Of a DNA stretch of 50,304 nt, positions 36,758 to 43,977 are shown piece by piece; the first letter of the stretch is position 1, and each line of letters starts with the position of its first letter. A program made the position numbers and the translations under genes. The stretch comes from Eubacterium sp. AF22-9 (lineage in GTDB: Bacteria > Bacillota > Clostridia > Lachnospirales > Lachnospiraceae): contig QRVH01000020.1 of assembly GCA_003458705.1 (NCBI GenBank), positions 1 through 50,304 on the forward strand. Reading direction: 5' to 3'. The notes beneath the pieces are model-generated. The model was not told where the DNA came from. It searched no databases and saw nothing but the letters and a program-made list of their open reading frames with translations.

Positions 36758-38446
36758 GTGAATCCGAGAATTGAGAATCTATTGCAGATTAGTGCTGATA
36801 CAAGTGAAGATATAAGGCAGCAGGTACCTGATATGGATGCAGGGTTTGATGACTCTGACAGAACGTGGGAGATAATTGTCAAGACGGCTGGAAGTCTGGA
36901 CAGGATTAGAAGCATTTATACAAATGCAGAGTTTACGCAGCTTCTGTGTGGATACTGGATTGTAAGAACAACGATTTATAATATTGAAGCACTTGCCACA
37001 GAACCAGAGATTATATTTATTGAAAAGCCTAAGGCATTATACTTTGAATTGTATGCAGCTAAGTCAGAAGCCTGTGTTAATGTTGCAAAAGCAGAAGAAA
37101 CCCAGTATGGAGGCGTGACTGGAAAAGGCGTGCTTGTAGCGGTAATTGATTCGGGAATAGATATAGGTAATAATGAATTTCTTGATGACTCAGGGAATAC
37201 AAGAATTAAGGCGTTATGGGATCAGACAACAGGCATTACATATTCTGATATGGAAATTAACAGTATACTGGAAGATTACAGGAATGGAGCTGTAATGACA
37301 CTGCCGGCAAGGGATGTAACCGGACATGGCAATGAAGTTGCAGTTATTGCATGTGGAAGAAGCGGTGTTGCTTCTGATGCTGACATTTTAATTGTAAAGC
37401 TGGGAAATTCAGGGGGAAATGCATACATAAGGACAACGCAGATTATGAGAGGCGTTGATTACTGCATAAGAAAAGCTATTGAATATAGTCAGCCGGTTGT
37501 GGTTAATATAAGTTATGGCGGAACTTATGGCAATCATGAGGGTGGTTCGATATTTGAAATGTTTATAGATGACTGCTGTTCAACATACAGATGCAGTATA
37601 TGTATAGGGGTCGGCAATGAAGGAGAAGGCAGAACACATTATTCAGGTCAGCTTATCAGAGGAAATGTACTGGATGCAGAACTTGCAATTGGTGATTATG
37701 AGCCGCAGATAAGTATACAGATATGGAAAAGGGCAATGGACAATGCACGAATAGAACTTATTGCACCAACAGGGGAGAATCTGGTTATAAGTGACAGAAA
37801 TGCGGGAGTTGTGCATCATAACATTAAGAATATGCGTGTCGTATCAAAGGCATATGGGCCGGGACCATTCTATATGGGCGAAGAGATATACGCAGCCATA
37901 GTTGCAACAAGCGGATATATTACTTCTGGAATATGGAATATAAGATTTACCGCAGCAAATGTGTTGGATGGATTCTTTAATATGTGGCTTCCTCCGGTTT
38001 CGACATTAAGCAGTGCAACAGGATTTTTAAGGCCATCGCCTGAGTACACATTTACAATACCGGGGACTTCGAGGCGGGCAATATGTGTTGGTGCCAATGG
38101 GCGTGCTCCGGGGAGTGCGGCCACATTTTCTGGCAGGGGAGTTAATGTAAAAAGCGGCCTTATGTTGTATGCAAAACCTGACATAACAGCACCGGGAGTT
38201 AATATTAGAATTCCGGGAAATAAGGAGAAAACTGTTACGGGGACATCTTTTGCAACACCCATGGTTACGGGGGCAGCTGCTATGCTGATGGAATGGGGGA
38301 TTGTGAAGGGCAATGACCAATATATGTATGGTGAAAAGCTTAAAGCATACCTTATAAATGGTGCAACACGGGTGGGAAATGTATGGCCTGATTCAGCCAG
38401 AGGCTGGGGAGAATTATGCGTTGCGGCAAGCATTCCTGCCAAATAA
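36758..38446 (+). CDS. S8 family serine peptidase (Csp-like), no signal peptide
   Basis: A subtilisin-like protease of 562 residues. The catalytic triad is complete: Asp in VIDSGID (about residue 131), His in DVTGHGNEVA (about 190) and Ser in GTSFATPM (about 497). A jelly-roll-like insertion of some 200 residues lies between the His and Ser blocks (LIRGNVLDAELAIGDYEPQ onward), as in the CspA/B/C proteases of Clostridia. There is no signal peptide or membrane helix, so it may be cytosolic or leave by another route. GTG at 36758 was chosen because CCGGAGA lies seven bases upstream; GTG at 36734 is possible. Confidence 0.82.
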   Translation: MNPRIENLLQISADTSEDIRQQVPDMDAGFDDSDRTWEIIVKTAGSLDRIRSIYTNAEFTQLLCGYWIVRTTIYNIEALATEPEIIFIEKPKALYFELYAAKSEACVNVAKAEETQYGGVTGKGVLVAVIDSGIDIGNNEFLDDSGNTRIKALWDQTTGITYSDMEINSILEDYRNGAVMTLPARDVTGHGNEVAVIACGRSGVASDADILIVKLGNSGGNAYIRTTQIMRGVDYCIRKAIEYSQPVVVNISYGGTYGNHEGGSIFEMFIDDCCSTYRCSICIGVGNEGEGRTHYSGQLIRGNVLDAELAIGDYEPQISIQIWKRAMDNARIELIAPTGENLVISDRNAGVVHHNIKNMRVVSKAYGPGPFYMGEEIYAAIVATSGYITSGIWNIRFTAANVLDGFFNMWLPPVSTLSSATGFLRPSPEYTFTIPGTSRRAICVGANGRAPGSAATFSGRGVNVKSGLMLYAKPDITAPGVNIRIPGNKEKTVTGTSFATPMVTGAAAMLMEWGIVKGNDQYMYGEKLKAYLINGATRVGNVWPDSARGWGELCVAASIPAK

Positions 38447-38487
38447 ATTCATTTAACACTTGAAAAATATACAAACATTGTGGTAAA

Positions 38488-38502
38488 GTATGTTTAACAT
38501 AC
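38488..38502. promoter_or_regulatory. perfect palindrome before the Rrf2 gene
   Basis: GTATGTT-T-AACATAC, a 7-1-7 inverted repeat 35 bases before the regulator start, inside the likely promoter region (TATTAA follows at 38505). A candidate operator, perhaps for autoregulation. Confidence 0.45.
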
Positions 38503-38537
38503 AGTATTAATGTGTTTTTAGAAATGAGGTTATATAT

Positions 38538-38969
38538 ATGAAGATTTCAACAAAGGGAAGATATGCGCTCAGGGTCATGATTGATCTTGCGGAGCATAAT
38601 ACAGGAGAATATATCCCACTTATGGATATTGCCAGAAGACAGGATATTTCTGAGAAGTATCTTGAAGCGATTGTTGCAACATTAAGCAAGAATGAGTTTC
38701 TCATATCATTAAGAGGAAAGGGTGGCGGATACAAGCTTGCACGCAATCCGGAGGATTATTCAGTGCTTAGCATACTTCTTGTAACAGAGGGTTCACTTGC
38801 ACCGGTAGCATGTCTTGAGAAGAAGCCTAACAGATGTCCGAAGGTGGCAGAATGTAAGACATTACAGATGTGGGAAGATTTTGAGAAGCTTGTTAATGAT
38901 TATTTCAGCAATATTACAATAGCAGATTTGGTTAATTCTAATGTGGGAATAGACAGTTATATTATATAG
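38538..38969 (+). CDS. Rrf2-family regulator with three cysteines
   Basis: A 143-residue winged-helix regulator: MKISTKGRYALRVMIDLAEH, DISEKYLEAIVATL and LRGKGGGYKLARNP are the Rrf2 hallmarks. Three cysteines, Cys92, Cys100 and Cys106 (ACLEKKPNRC...AEC), stand where IscR-type members hold a 2Fe-2S cluster (IscR spacing is C-x5-C-x5-C; here it is C-x7-C-x5-C). CymR-type cysteine regulators usually lack them. It sits directly upstream of the sulfur-assimilation operon and is its likely regulator, sensing Fe-S or sulfur status. It is separated from metY by a terminator. Confidence 0.88.
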   Translation: MKISTKGRYALRVMIDLAEHNTGEYIPLMDIARRQDISEKYLEAIVATLSKNEFLISLRGKGGGYKLARNPEDYSVLSILLVTEGSLAPVACLEKKPNRCPKVAECKTLQMWEDFEKLVNDYFSNITIADLVNSNVGIDSYII

Positions 38970-38991
38970 TAAATGTTAATGATAGTTCATG

Positions 38992-39026
38992 ACTGCCTGA
39001 GATTGTTCAGGCAGTTATATTTTTTC
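38992..39026 (+). terminator. Rho-independent terminator after the Rrf2 gene
   Basis: ACTGCCTGA (38992-39000) pairs with TCAGGCAGT (39007-39015), followed by TATATTTTTT. The regulator therefore has its own transcript. Confidence 0.88.
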
Positions 39027-39033
39027 TCAAATA

Positions 39034-39067
39034 ACCTATTGACATACTAGGTAAAAGGGTTTAATAT
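39034..39067 (+). promoter_or_regulatory. operon promoter with overlapping operator-like palindrome
   Basis: TTGACA (39039-39044), a 17-base spacer and TAATAT (39062-39067). The palindrome ACCTATT-GACAT-ACTAGGT (39034-39052) covers the -35 box, a classic repressor position, and resembles the AT-flanked CCT/AGG dyads bound by Rrf2 proteins. A second dyad, TTCAATA-AA-TATTGAA (39076-39091), lies near the expected transcription start. Confidence 0.65.
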
Positions 39068-39127
39068 ATGGACAGTTCAATAAATATTGAATGTTCATCG
39101 CATAACAGATGAAAGGATGAGAAATAT

Positions 39128-40362
39128 ATGAGTGGTTTTAACACATCACTGCTGCATGATGGCGTTGACGATTATCCCAACGGAGCAACACTTGTTCCTA
39201 TATATCAGTCAAGCGCATTTAAGCATGAGAGTGCAGAAGAACTGGAGAGAATATTTGATAATAAGGCGATGGGATTCTCGTATACGAGAATCAATAATCC
39301 GACGATAGAAGCATTTGAAAAGAGAATTACCAAGCTGGAGAAAGGATTTTCAAGTGTAGCGTGTTCTTCCGGAATGGCGGCAATATTTAATTCTATAGCC
39401 AATATTGTAAGACAGGGCGATGAGGTTGTTGCTTCATGTGGATTATATGGTGGAACAGTCGAACTGTTTGAAGACTTAGAAAGCTTTGGCATTACAGTGA
39501 AATATGTGCCTGATAATAAGCCAGAGTGTTTTGAAGAACTTATAACAGATAAGACAAGAGTTGTATTTGCAGAGACAATCGGTAATCCCAAGCTTGATGT
39601 AACAGATATTAAGGCAGTAGCGGATGTTGCACATGCACATGGAATTCCGCTTATAGTTGATAATACGGTATCAACGCCATATCTTATACAGCCTATAACG
39701 CTTGGTGCAGATGTGGTAGTTAATTCATCATCAAAGTACATTAATGGAAGCAGTGATGCGATAAGCGGAATACTTACATTTAATGGAAAGTTCAAGTTTG
39801 ATAAAGAAAAGTATCCGGGACTTAAACCATATTTGAAATTCGGTCCAATGGCATATATAATTAAACTTCGTAACGGATTATTCAGAAATACTGGTGGTTG
39901 TCTTTCACCACAGAATGCTTTTCTTAATAACCTGGGACTTGAGACATTAGGGCTTAGAATGGAGAGACACTGTTCTAATGCGTATGAACTTGCCAGATAC
40001 TTAGACACATTTAAAGGAATTACAGTTAATTATCCGGGACTTGAGAGCAGTCCGTATCATGAAGTGGCTGATAAGCAGTTTACTAAAGGCTATGGTGCGA
40101 TAATAACATTCAGGGTTGGAAGCAAGGAAAGAGCATTTAAGACAATTAATGCATTAAAGATTCCTAATATTGTTTCTAACATAGGAGATACCAAGACACT
40201 GGTTATCCACCCTGCTTCAACGATTGCACTTCATCTAAGCGACAAGGATAAAGAAGCTCGGGAGTGTATGACGATCTGATAAGAGTCAGCGTAGGAATAG
40301 AGGATATAGATGATCTTAAGGAAGATTTCAGAGCAGCCTTAGAGTCTACTGATAATGAATAG
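39128..40362 (+). CDS. metY: O-acetylhomoserine sulfhydrylase-like PLP enzyme (frameshift near C-terminus)
   Basis: A Cys/Met-metabolism PLP enzyme, about 411 residues when repaired. Motifs include GATLVPIYQSSAF, FSYTRINNPTIEAFEKRI, SSGMAAIFNSIANIV, LYGGTVELFEDLESFG, IPLIVDNTVSTPYLI, the PLP lysine in VVNSSSKYINGSSDAISG, and LVIHPASTIALHLSD. MetY makes homocysteine from O-acetylhomoserine and a sulfide donor. The frame slips around 40260 (AAGCTCGGGAG): one extra base gives GVYDDLIRVSVGIEDIDDL and a stop at 40360. In this operon the sulfur donor may be a protein thiocarboxylate (see the ThiS-like gene), as in Wolinella. A cystathionine-type activity cannot be fully excluded. Confidence 0.85.
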
Positions 40363-40387
40363 TGCATGGCACGGAAATGAGGATATT

Positions 40388-41254
40388 ATGGCAGAGAAAG
40401 TTGATTATGGAACACTTAAGAAGGGCGGATTCATGAGACAGAAGCAGAAGAATAACTTCTCACTTCGTCTTGCTGTTGTAGGAGGATATCTTACAGCCGA
40501 GAATCTTACCAAGATTGCAGAAGTTGCAGAAAAATATGGAGACGGACATGTCCATCTTACATCAAGACAGGGCGTTGAGATTCCATTTATTAAACTTAAA
40601 GATATAGATGCTGTTAAGGAAGAACTTGCAGAGGGCGGCTGCAGACCTGGTGTATGTGGTCCGAGAGTGCGTACAGTCACAGCCTGTCAGGGCAATACAA
40701 TATGTCCTAGCGGTAACATAGATTCATATGACATTGCAGTTAAGTTAGACGAAAGATATTTCGGAAGAGAGCTTCCACATAAGTTCAAGTTCGGTGTTAC
40801 AGGATGTCAGAACAACTGTCTTAAGGCAGAGGAGAATGATGTTGGTATCAAGGGTGCTGCTGATGTTAAGTGGATTGAAGACAAATGTATTGGCTGTGGC
40901 GTATGTGAGAAGGCCTGTCGTACAGGTGCAATCACAATGCAGGACGGCAAGGTGGCAGTTGATTATGACAAATGTAATTACTGCGGCAGATGTGCTAAAT
41001 CCTGTCCAACAGATGCGTGGGACGCACCTTCTGCATATATCATTTCATTTGCAGGAACATTTGGTAATTCTATAAGCAAGGGTGAATCACCACTTCCGCT
41101 TATAAGAAATGAAGAACAGTTATTCCGTGTCTGTGATGCGGCAATCCAGTTCTTTGCAGACAACGCAAAGCCAAGTGAAAGATTTAAGTTCACACTCGAC
41201 AGAGTTGGAAGAGAAGAATTCTATAAAAAGATTAAGGAGGCATACAATGGCTGA
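40388..41254 (+). CDS. siroheme/4Fe-4S sulfite reductase with ferredoxin domain
   Basis: A 288-residue single-chain reductase of the nitrite/sulfite family. An N-terminal ferredoxin-like half-domain is followed by the siroheme-Fe-S cysteines: TACQGNTICPSG, and FGVTGCQNNCLKAEEND. Two 4Fe-4S ferredoxin motifs come next, CIGCGVCEKACRTGA and CNYCGRCAKSCPTDA. The layout matches AsrC and small assimilatory-type anaerobic sulfite reductases that reduce sulfite to sulfide. The start at 40388 (MAEKVDYGTLKKGG) was chosen with GAGGAT before it. It overlaps the TusA-like start by eight bases. It would supply sulfide for thiocarboxylate formation in this operon. Confidence 0.88.
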   Translation: MAEKVDYGTLKKGGFMRQKQKNNFSLRLAVVGGYLTAENLTKIAEVAEKYGDGHVHLTSRQGVEIPFIKLKDIDAVKEELAEGGCRPGVCGPRVRTVTACQGNTICPSGNIDSYDIAVKLDERYFGRELPHKFKFGVTGCQNNCLKAEENDVGIKGAADVKWIEDKCIGCGVCEKACRTGAITMQDGKVAVDYDKCNYCGRCAKSCPTDAWDAPSAYIISFAGTFGNSISKGESPLPLIRNEEQLFRVCDAAIQFFADNAKPSERFKFTLDRVGREEFYKKIKEAYNG

Positions 41255-41498
41255 TTTTGAGATTGATGATACAGTAGATATTACTGATGTGGTCTGCCCA
41301 ACAACATTTGTTAAGGCAAAGGTAGCACTTGAGGAGTTAGATGACGGACAGATTCTTGCAGTCAGAATGAATGACGGTGAGCCTGTTCAGAATGTTCCAA
41401 GAAGTATTAAGGAAGAGGGACATCAGATATTAAAGCTTACAGCTAATGAGGATGGTACATATACTCTTATAGTTAGAAAGGTAGAAGACGAGGATTAA
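41247..41498 (+). CDS. TusA-like sulfur-transfer protein
   Basis: An 83-residue TusA/SirA-type protein: TDVVCPTTFVKAKVALEELD carries the conserved Cys-Pro near residue 17, then GQILAVRMNDGEPVQNVPRS. TusA proteins accept a persulfide on that cysteine and pass sulfur on. It starts within the end of the sulfite reductase gene, so translation is coupled. Its job here may be to pass sulfane sulfur or sulfite-derived sulfur to the carrier system. Confidence 0.82.
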   Translation: MADFEIDDTVDITDVVCPTTFVKAKVALEELDDGQILAVRMNDGEPVQNVPRSIKEEGHQILKLTANEDGTYTLIVRKVEDED

Positions 41499-41512
41499 GG
41501 AAAGGAGGGCTT

Positions 41513-41830
41513 ATGGCAGCCAGAGCTAATGCAGAGAATTTCGAAGAACTGGTTCTTAAGTCAGAACTTCCGGTTCTTGTGGATTTCTATTCAGATTCAT
41601 GCATCCCATGCAAGATGATGGCAGGGGTTGTAGGAGACATTGAAGATGATTACGAGGGAAAGCTTAATGTTTACAAGGTAAATGTAAACTTTGATGAATC
41701 GCTTGCTTCTAAATATGAAGTATTGGCAGCACCTACATTTGTTGCATTCAATAAAGGCGCTGAGACAGGCAGAATTGCAGGAAAGACAACAAGGGATGCA
41801 CTGCTTGGATTATTTGAAGAATTAGTATAA
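41513..41830 (+). CDS. thioredoxin-like protein
   Basis: A 105-residue thioredoxin fold: LPVLVDFYSDSCIPCKMMAG carries the CxxC active site (CIPC, unlike the usual CGPC), and VLAAPTFVAFNKGAETGRIA has the cis-proline region. It is likely a reductant for the sulfur operon, for example reducing persulfides or disulfides during sulfide use. The ribosome site is AAAGGAGG. It lies between the TusA-like and ThiS-like genes. Confidence 0.88.
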   Translation: MAARANAENFEELVLKSELPVLVDFYSDSCIPCKMMAGVVGDIEDDYEGKLNVYKVNVNFDESLASKYEVLAAPTFVAFNKGAETGRIAGKTTRDALLGLFEELV

Positions 41831-41873
41831 TAAACGGCACAAGAAATGAGATTTAATTACAGGGAGGAATGTT

Positions 41874-42083
41874 ATGAAGATTACAGTTGCAGGAAACAAG
41901 AAGGAATATGAAGATGGAATTACAGTAGCAGAGCTTATCGTTAAGGAGAATGTTGAGAATCCGGAATATGTAACAGTTACTGTTAATGATGATTTTGTTG
42001 AGAGAGATGATTTTGAGACAACAAAGTTAAATGAAGGCGATGCAGTTGAATTCTTATATTTCATGGGAGGAGGAGCATACTAA
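41874..42083 (+). CDS. ThiS/HcyS-like sulfur carrier protein with C-terminal extension
   Basis: A 69-residue ubiquitin-fold sulfur carrier: MKITVAGNKKEYEDGITVAE, then PEYVTVTVNDDFVERDDF and LNEGDAVEFLYFMGGGAY. Typical carriers (ThiS, MoaD, CysO) end in Gly-Gly, which is adenylated and turned into a thiocarboxylate. Here two to three residues (GAY or AY) follow, so a protease must trim it first. A JAMM protease is encoded in the same cluster. This is the design of HcyS-Ala in Wolinella. The ribosome site is GGGAGG. It overlaps the next start by one base. Confidence 0.85.
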   Translation: MKITVAGNKKEYEDGITVAELIVKENVENPEYVTVTVNDDFVERDDFETTKLNEGDAVEFLYFMGGGAY

Positions 42084-42889
42084 TGGCGTTTACTAATGAA
42101 CAGCTTGAAAGGTATTCGCGCCACATTATTTTAAAGGAAGTTGGAGCTAAAGGCCAGAAAAAGCTTCTTAATGCGAGCGTGCTTATAATCGGTGCAGGCG
42201 GACTTGGTGCTCCTGCAGCTATGTATCTGGCAGCAGCCGGAGTTGGAACAATCGGTATTGTTGATGCTGATGAGGTTGATTTATCTAATCTTCAGAGACA
42301 GATTATCCATTCAACAGCAGATATCGGTAAGGCAAAGGTTAAATCTGCTAAAGAAACAATGGAAGCAATCAATCCTGATGTAACAGTTAAGACTTACAGA
42401 GAATTCGTTACATCTGAGAATGTTATGGAGCTTATAAAGGATTATGATTTCATCATTGATGGAACAGATAATTTCCCTGCAAAATTCCTTATTAATGATG
42501 CGTGTGTTATGGCTGGAAAGCCTTTCTCTCATGCCGGAATCATAAGATTCAAGGGTCAGCTTATGACTTATGTACCAGGAGAAGGACCATGCTACAGATG
42601 TGTATTCAAGAACCCACCACCAAAGGACGCAGTTCCTACATGTAAGCAGGCAGGCGTTATCGGAGCAATGGGTGGTGTTATCGGAAGCCTTCAGGCAATG
42701 GAAGCTATCAAGTACATCATTGGCAAGGGAGACCTTCTTACAGGAAGACTTCTTACATATGATGCTTTAAAGATGGAATTCCATACAATTAAGCTTCCAA
42801 AGGACCATCATTGTGCTATATGCGGAGATAATCCTACAATTCATGAGCTTATTGATTATGAACAGGCTGAATGTGATATGCATAAGTAA
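42083..42889 (+). CDS. ThiF/MoeB-like adenylyltransferase (sulfur carrier activating enzyme)
   Basis: A 268-residue E1-like enzyme: GAGGLGAPAAMYLAAAGV (ATP-binding), GIVDADEVDLSNLQRQIIH, DGTDNFPAKFLINDACV, and zinc-binding cysteine pairs CYRC and CAIC. It should adenylate the Gly-Gly end of the adjacent ThiS-like carrier, which then reacts with sulfide. It is the counterpart of HcyF. It has no rhodanese domain, as expected when free sulfide is the donor. Its start codon overlaps the stop of the carrier gene (TAATG). Confidence 0.9.
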   Translation: MAFTNEQLERYSRHIILKEVGAKGQKKLLNASVLIIGAGGLGAPAAMYLAAAGVGTIGIVDADEVDLSNLQRQIIHSTADIGKAKVKSAKETMEAINPDVTVKTYREFVTSENVMELIKDYDFIIDGTDNFPAKFLINDACVMAGKPFSHAGIIRFKGQLMTYVPGEGPCYRCVFKNPPPKDAVPTCKQAGVIGAMGGVIGSLQAMEAIKYIIGKGDLLTGRLLTYDALKMEFHTIKLPKDHHCAICGDNPTIHELIDYEQAECDMHK

Positions 42890-42890
42890 T

Positions 42891-43073
42891 AAGAGAAAAT
42901 ATATGTGATGGCAGAATAATGGGATAATCATGTGCAGGCACGCTTTCGCTATTTGTCGTTCACAGCGGTACTAAGCTCGCCAACGCCGAAGGCGTTGGCT
43001 TGCTAAGTGCCGGTGACTCCAAAGTGCGCTGCACATGGTTATCTCATTATTCTGCTTATATATGTTTTCTCTT
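42891..43073. repeat. long imperfect inverted repeat (palindromic element)
   Basis: AAGAGAAAA at 42891 pairs with TTTTCTCTT ending at 43073. A nearly perfect outer stem of about 27 bp at 42911-42937 / 43029-43054 (only G-U differences) follows, then a looser middle, and a central GCCAACGCC-GAA-GGCGTTGGC hairpin. The whole lies between the ThiF-like and JAMM genes. As RNA it would fold as one long hairpin. It is richer in GC than its surroundings, like a small mobile palindromic (MITE/REP-type) element. Confidence 0.75.
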
Positions 43074-43139
43074 CCAGCGTGTGCGCGGGGCTTACGCTGG
43101 ATAAGTATGAAAGTTATAATTTTGTTTTGGAGGATGAGC

Positions 43140-43556
43140 ATGATTATTCGAATGAAAAAATCTGATTATGATGCAGTTGTGCAATATTGTTTATCTGAGC
43201 TTCCTAATGAATCCTGTGGGCTTATTGCGGGATTTACTGATGGGGATGTTAAGTCTATTGAGAAGGTGTATTTTCTTACTAATCTTGACCATAATAATGT
43301 ACATTTTACTATGGATCCTAAAGAACAGTTCTCAGCAGTCAAGGATGCAAGAAGTCTTGGATTAACCATGCTTGGAAACTTTCATTCACACCCGGAAACT
43401 CCTTCAAGACCTTCTGAGGAAGATAAAAGACTGGCATATGATTCAACTGCGGTATATATGATTATGTCGCTTATGGATAACGACAATCCTGTATTTAAGG
43501 CATTTGGCGTTGATAAGGATAAGAATGTTACTGAGCATGTACTGGAGATTGTGTGA
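43140..43556 (+). CDS. JAMM metalloprotease (HcyD/Mec-like, M67)
   Basis: A 138-residue JAB1/MPN+ protease. Glu24 (LPNESCGL) and the His82-x-His84-P...Asp95 motif (FHSHPETPSRPSEED) form the complete zinc site. Bacterial members next to ThiS-like carriers remove residues beyond Gly-Gly and release the amino acid made on the carrier (Mec in mycobacteria, HcyD in Wolinella). Here it would trim the GAY/AY tail and later free homocysteine. The start at 43140 follows TTGGAGGATG. It is separated from the carrier and activating genes only by the palindromic element. Confidence 0.9.
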   Translation: MIIRMKKSDYDAVVQYCLSELPNESCGLIAGFTDGDVKSIEKVYFLTNLDHNNVHFTMDPKEQFSAVKDARSLGLTMLGNFHSHPETPSRPSEEDKRLAYDSTAVYMIMSLMDNDNPVFKAFGVDKDKNVTEHVLEIV

Positions 43557-43581
43557 TATCTGTAATATTTAGAAAAAAGTA

Positions 43582-43610
43582 TTGACAAAGTAATATTTAA
43601 TTCATATTAT
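43582..43610 (+). promoter_or_regulatory. consensus promoter of the repeat RNA
   Basis: A perfect TTGACA (43582-43587), a 17-base spacer and TATTAT (43605-43610). Transcription would start about ten bases before the first 46-bp repeat. Confidence 0.75.
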
Positions 43611-43619
43611 TAATATGTA

Positions 43620-43757
43620 AATAATGTTCGCTTACCACTGGCGGCTGATAAATGAATGGTTCGAAAATAATGTTCGCTCACCATTGGCGACTGATAAATG
43701 ATTGGCTTGAAAATTACCTCTTCGCTTAGTTTAAGTGAAGGGGTTTTATTTTTTATT
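43620..43757 (+). ncRNA. CptI-like type III antitoxin RNA, two 46-nt repeats and terminator
   Basis: Two head-to-tail 46-bp repeats (43620-43665 and 43666-43711) differ at only a few positions. Both hold AATAATGTTCGCT and the CTGATAAATGA core. A hairpin terminator follows (CTTCGCTTA / TAAGTGAAG, 43719-43740) with a T run. A strong promoter, then short direct repeats of about 45 nt, then a terminator and a toxin start is the architecture of type III toxin-antitoxin loci. The repeat length matches the CptI antitoxin known from a related gut Lachnospiraceae. Confidence 0.75.
43718..43757 (+). terminator. terminator between antitoxin repeats and toxin remnant
   Basis: CTTCGCTTA pairs with TAAGTGAAG (one G-U) with a GTT loop, then GGGGTTTTATTTTTTATTA. 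In type III systems this terminator lets some read-through reach the toxin gene. Confidence 0.85.
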
Positions 43758-43776
43758 AGGGGATTGTGGAGGACAA

Positions 43777-43905
43777 ATGGAGATAAAACAAGGATATGCG
43801 TATCATATAAAAGATGAATATTTTACAACGGCAAAAGATGAGCATCTTATGAAAAATAAGGAAGATAATTCCCCGATTCTCGCTATGATAGATTGCTATT
43901 TCTAA
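43777..43905 (+). pseudogene. truncated ToxN/CptN-family toxin
   Basis: A 42-codon frame beginning MEIKQGYAYHIKDEYFTTA and DEHLMKNKEDNS. This is the characteristic start of type III (ToxN/AbiQ/CptN/TenpN) endoribonuclease toxins, which are normally about 150-200 residues. After the first 35 or so residues the family similarity ends and a stop follows, so the catalytic body is missing. The ribosome site is GGAGG seven bases upstream. It is likely a dead toxin left beside an intact-looking antitoxin. Confidence 0.72.
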
Positions 43906-43977
43906 GATTTGTTAGTAACATTTTAATAGACAAAGAACAGTGCTGTGATATTAATACTACAATCAGGAGGTAGCTCT

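Noticed and set aside
39205-40008. Long minus-strand open frame over metY
   Set aside because: It lies opposite a strongly conserved PLP enzyme and shows no family motif or start signal of its own.
41874-42889. The ThiS/ThiF pair as thiamine synthesis genes
   Set aside because: No thiG, thiH, thiE or TPP riboswitch is nearby, the carrier does not end at Gly-Gly, and a JAMM protease and MetY are in the cluster.
43620-43711. Two 46-bp repeats as a tiny CRISPR or a riboswitch
   Set aside because: The repeats are directly adjacent with no spacers, and promoter, terminator and toxin-like start fit a type III antitoxin much better.
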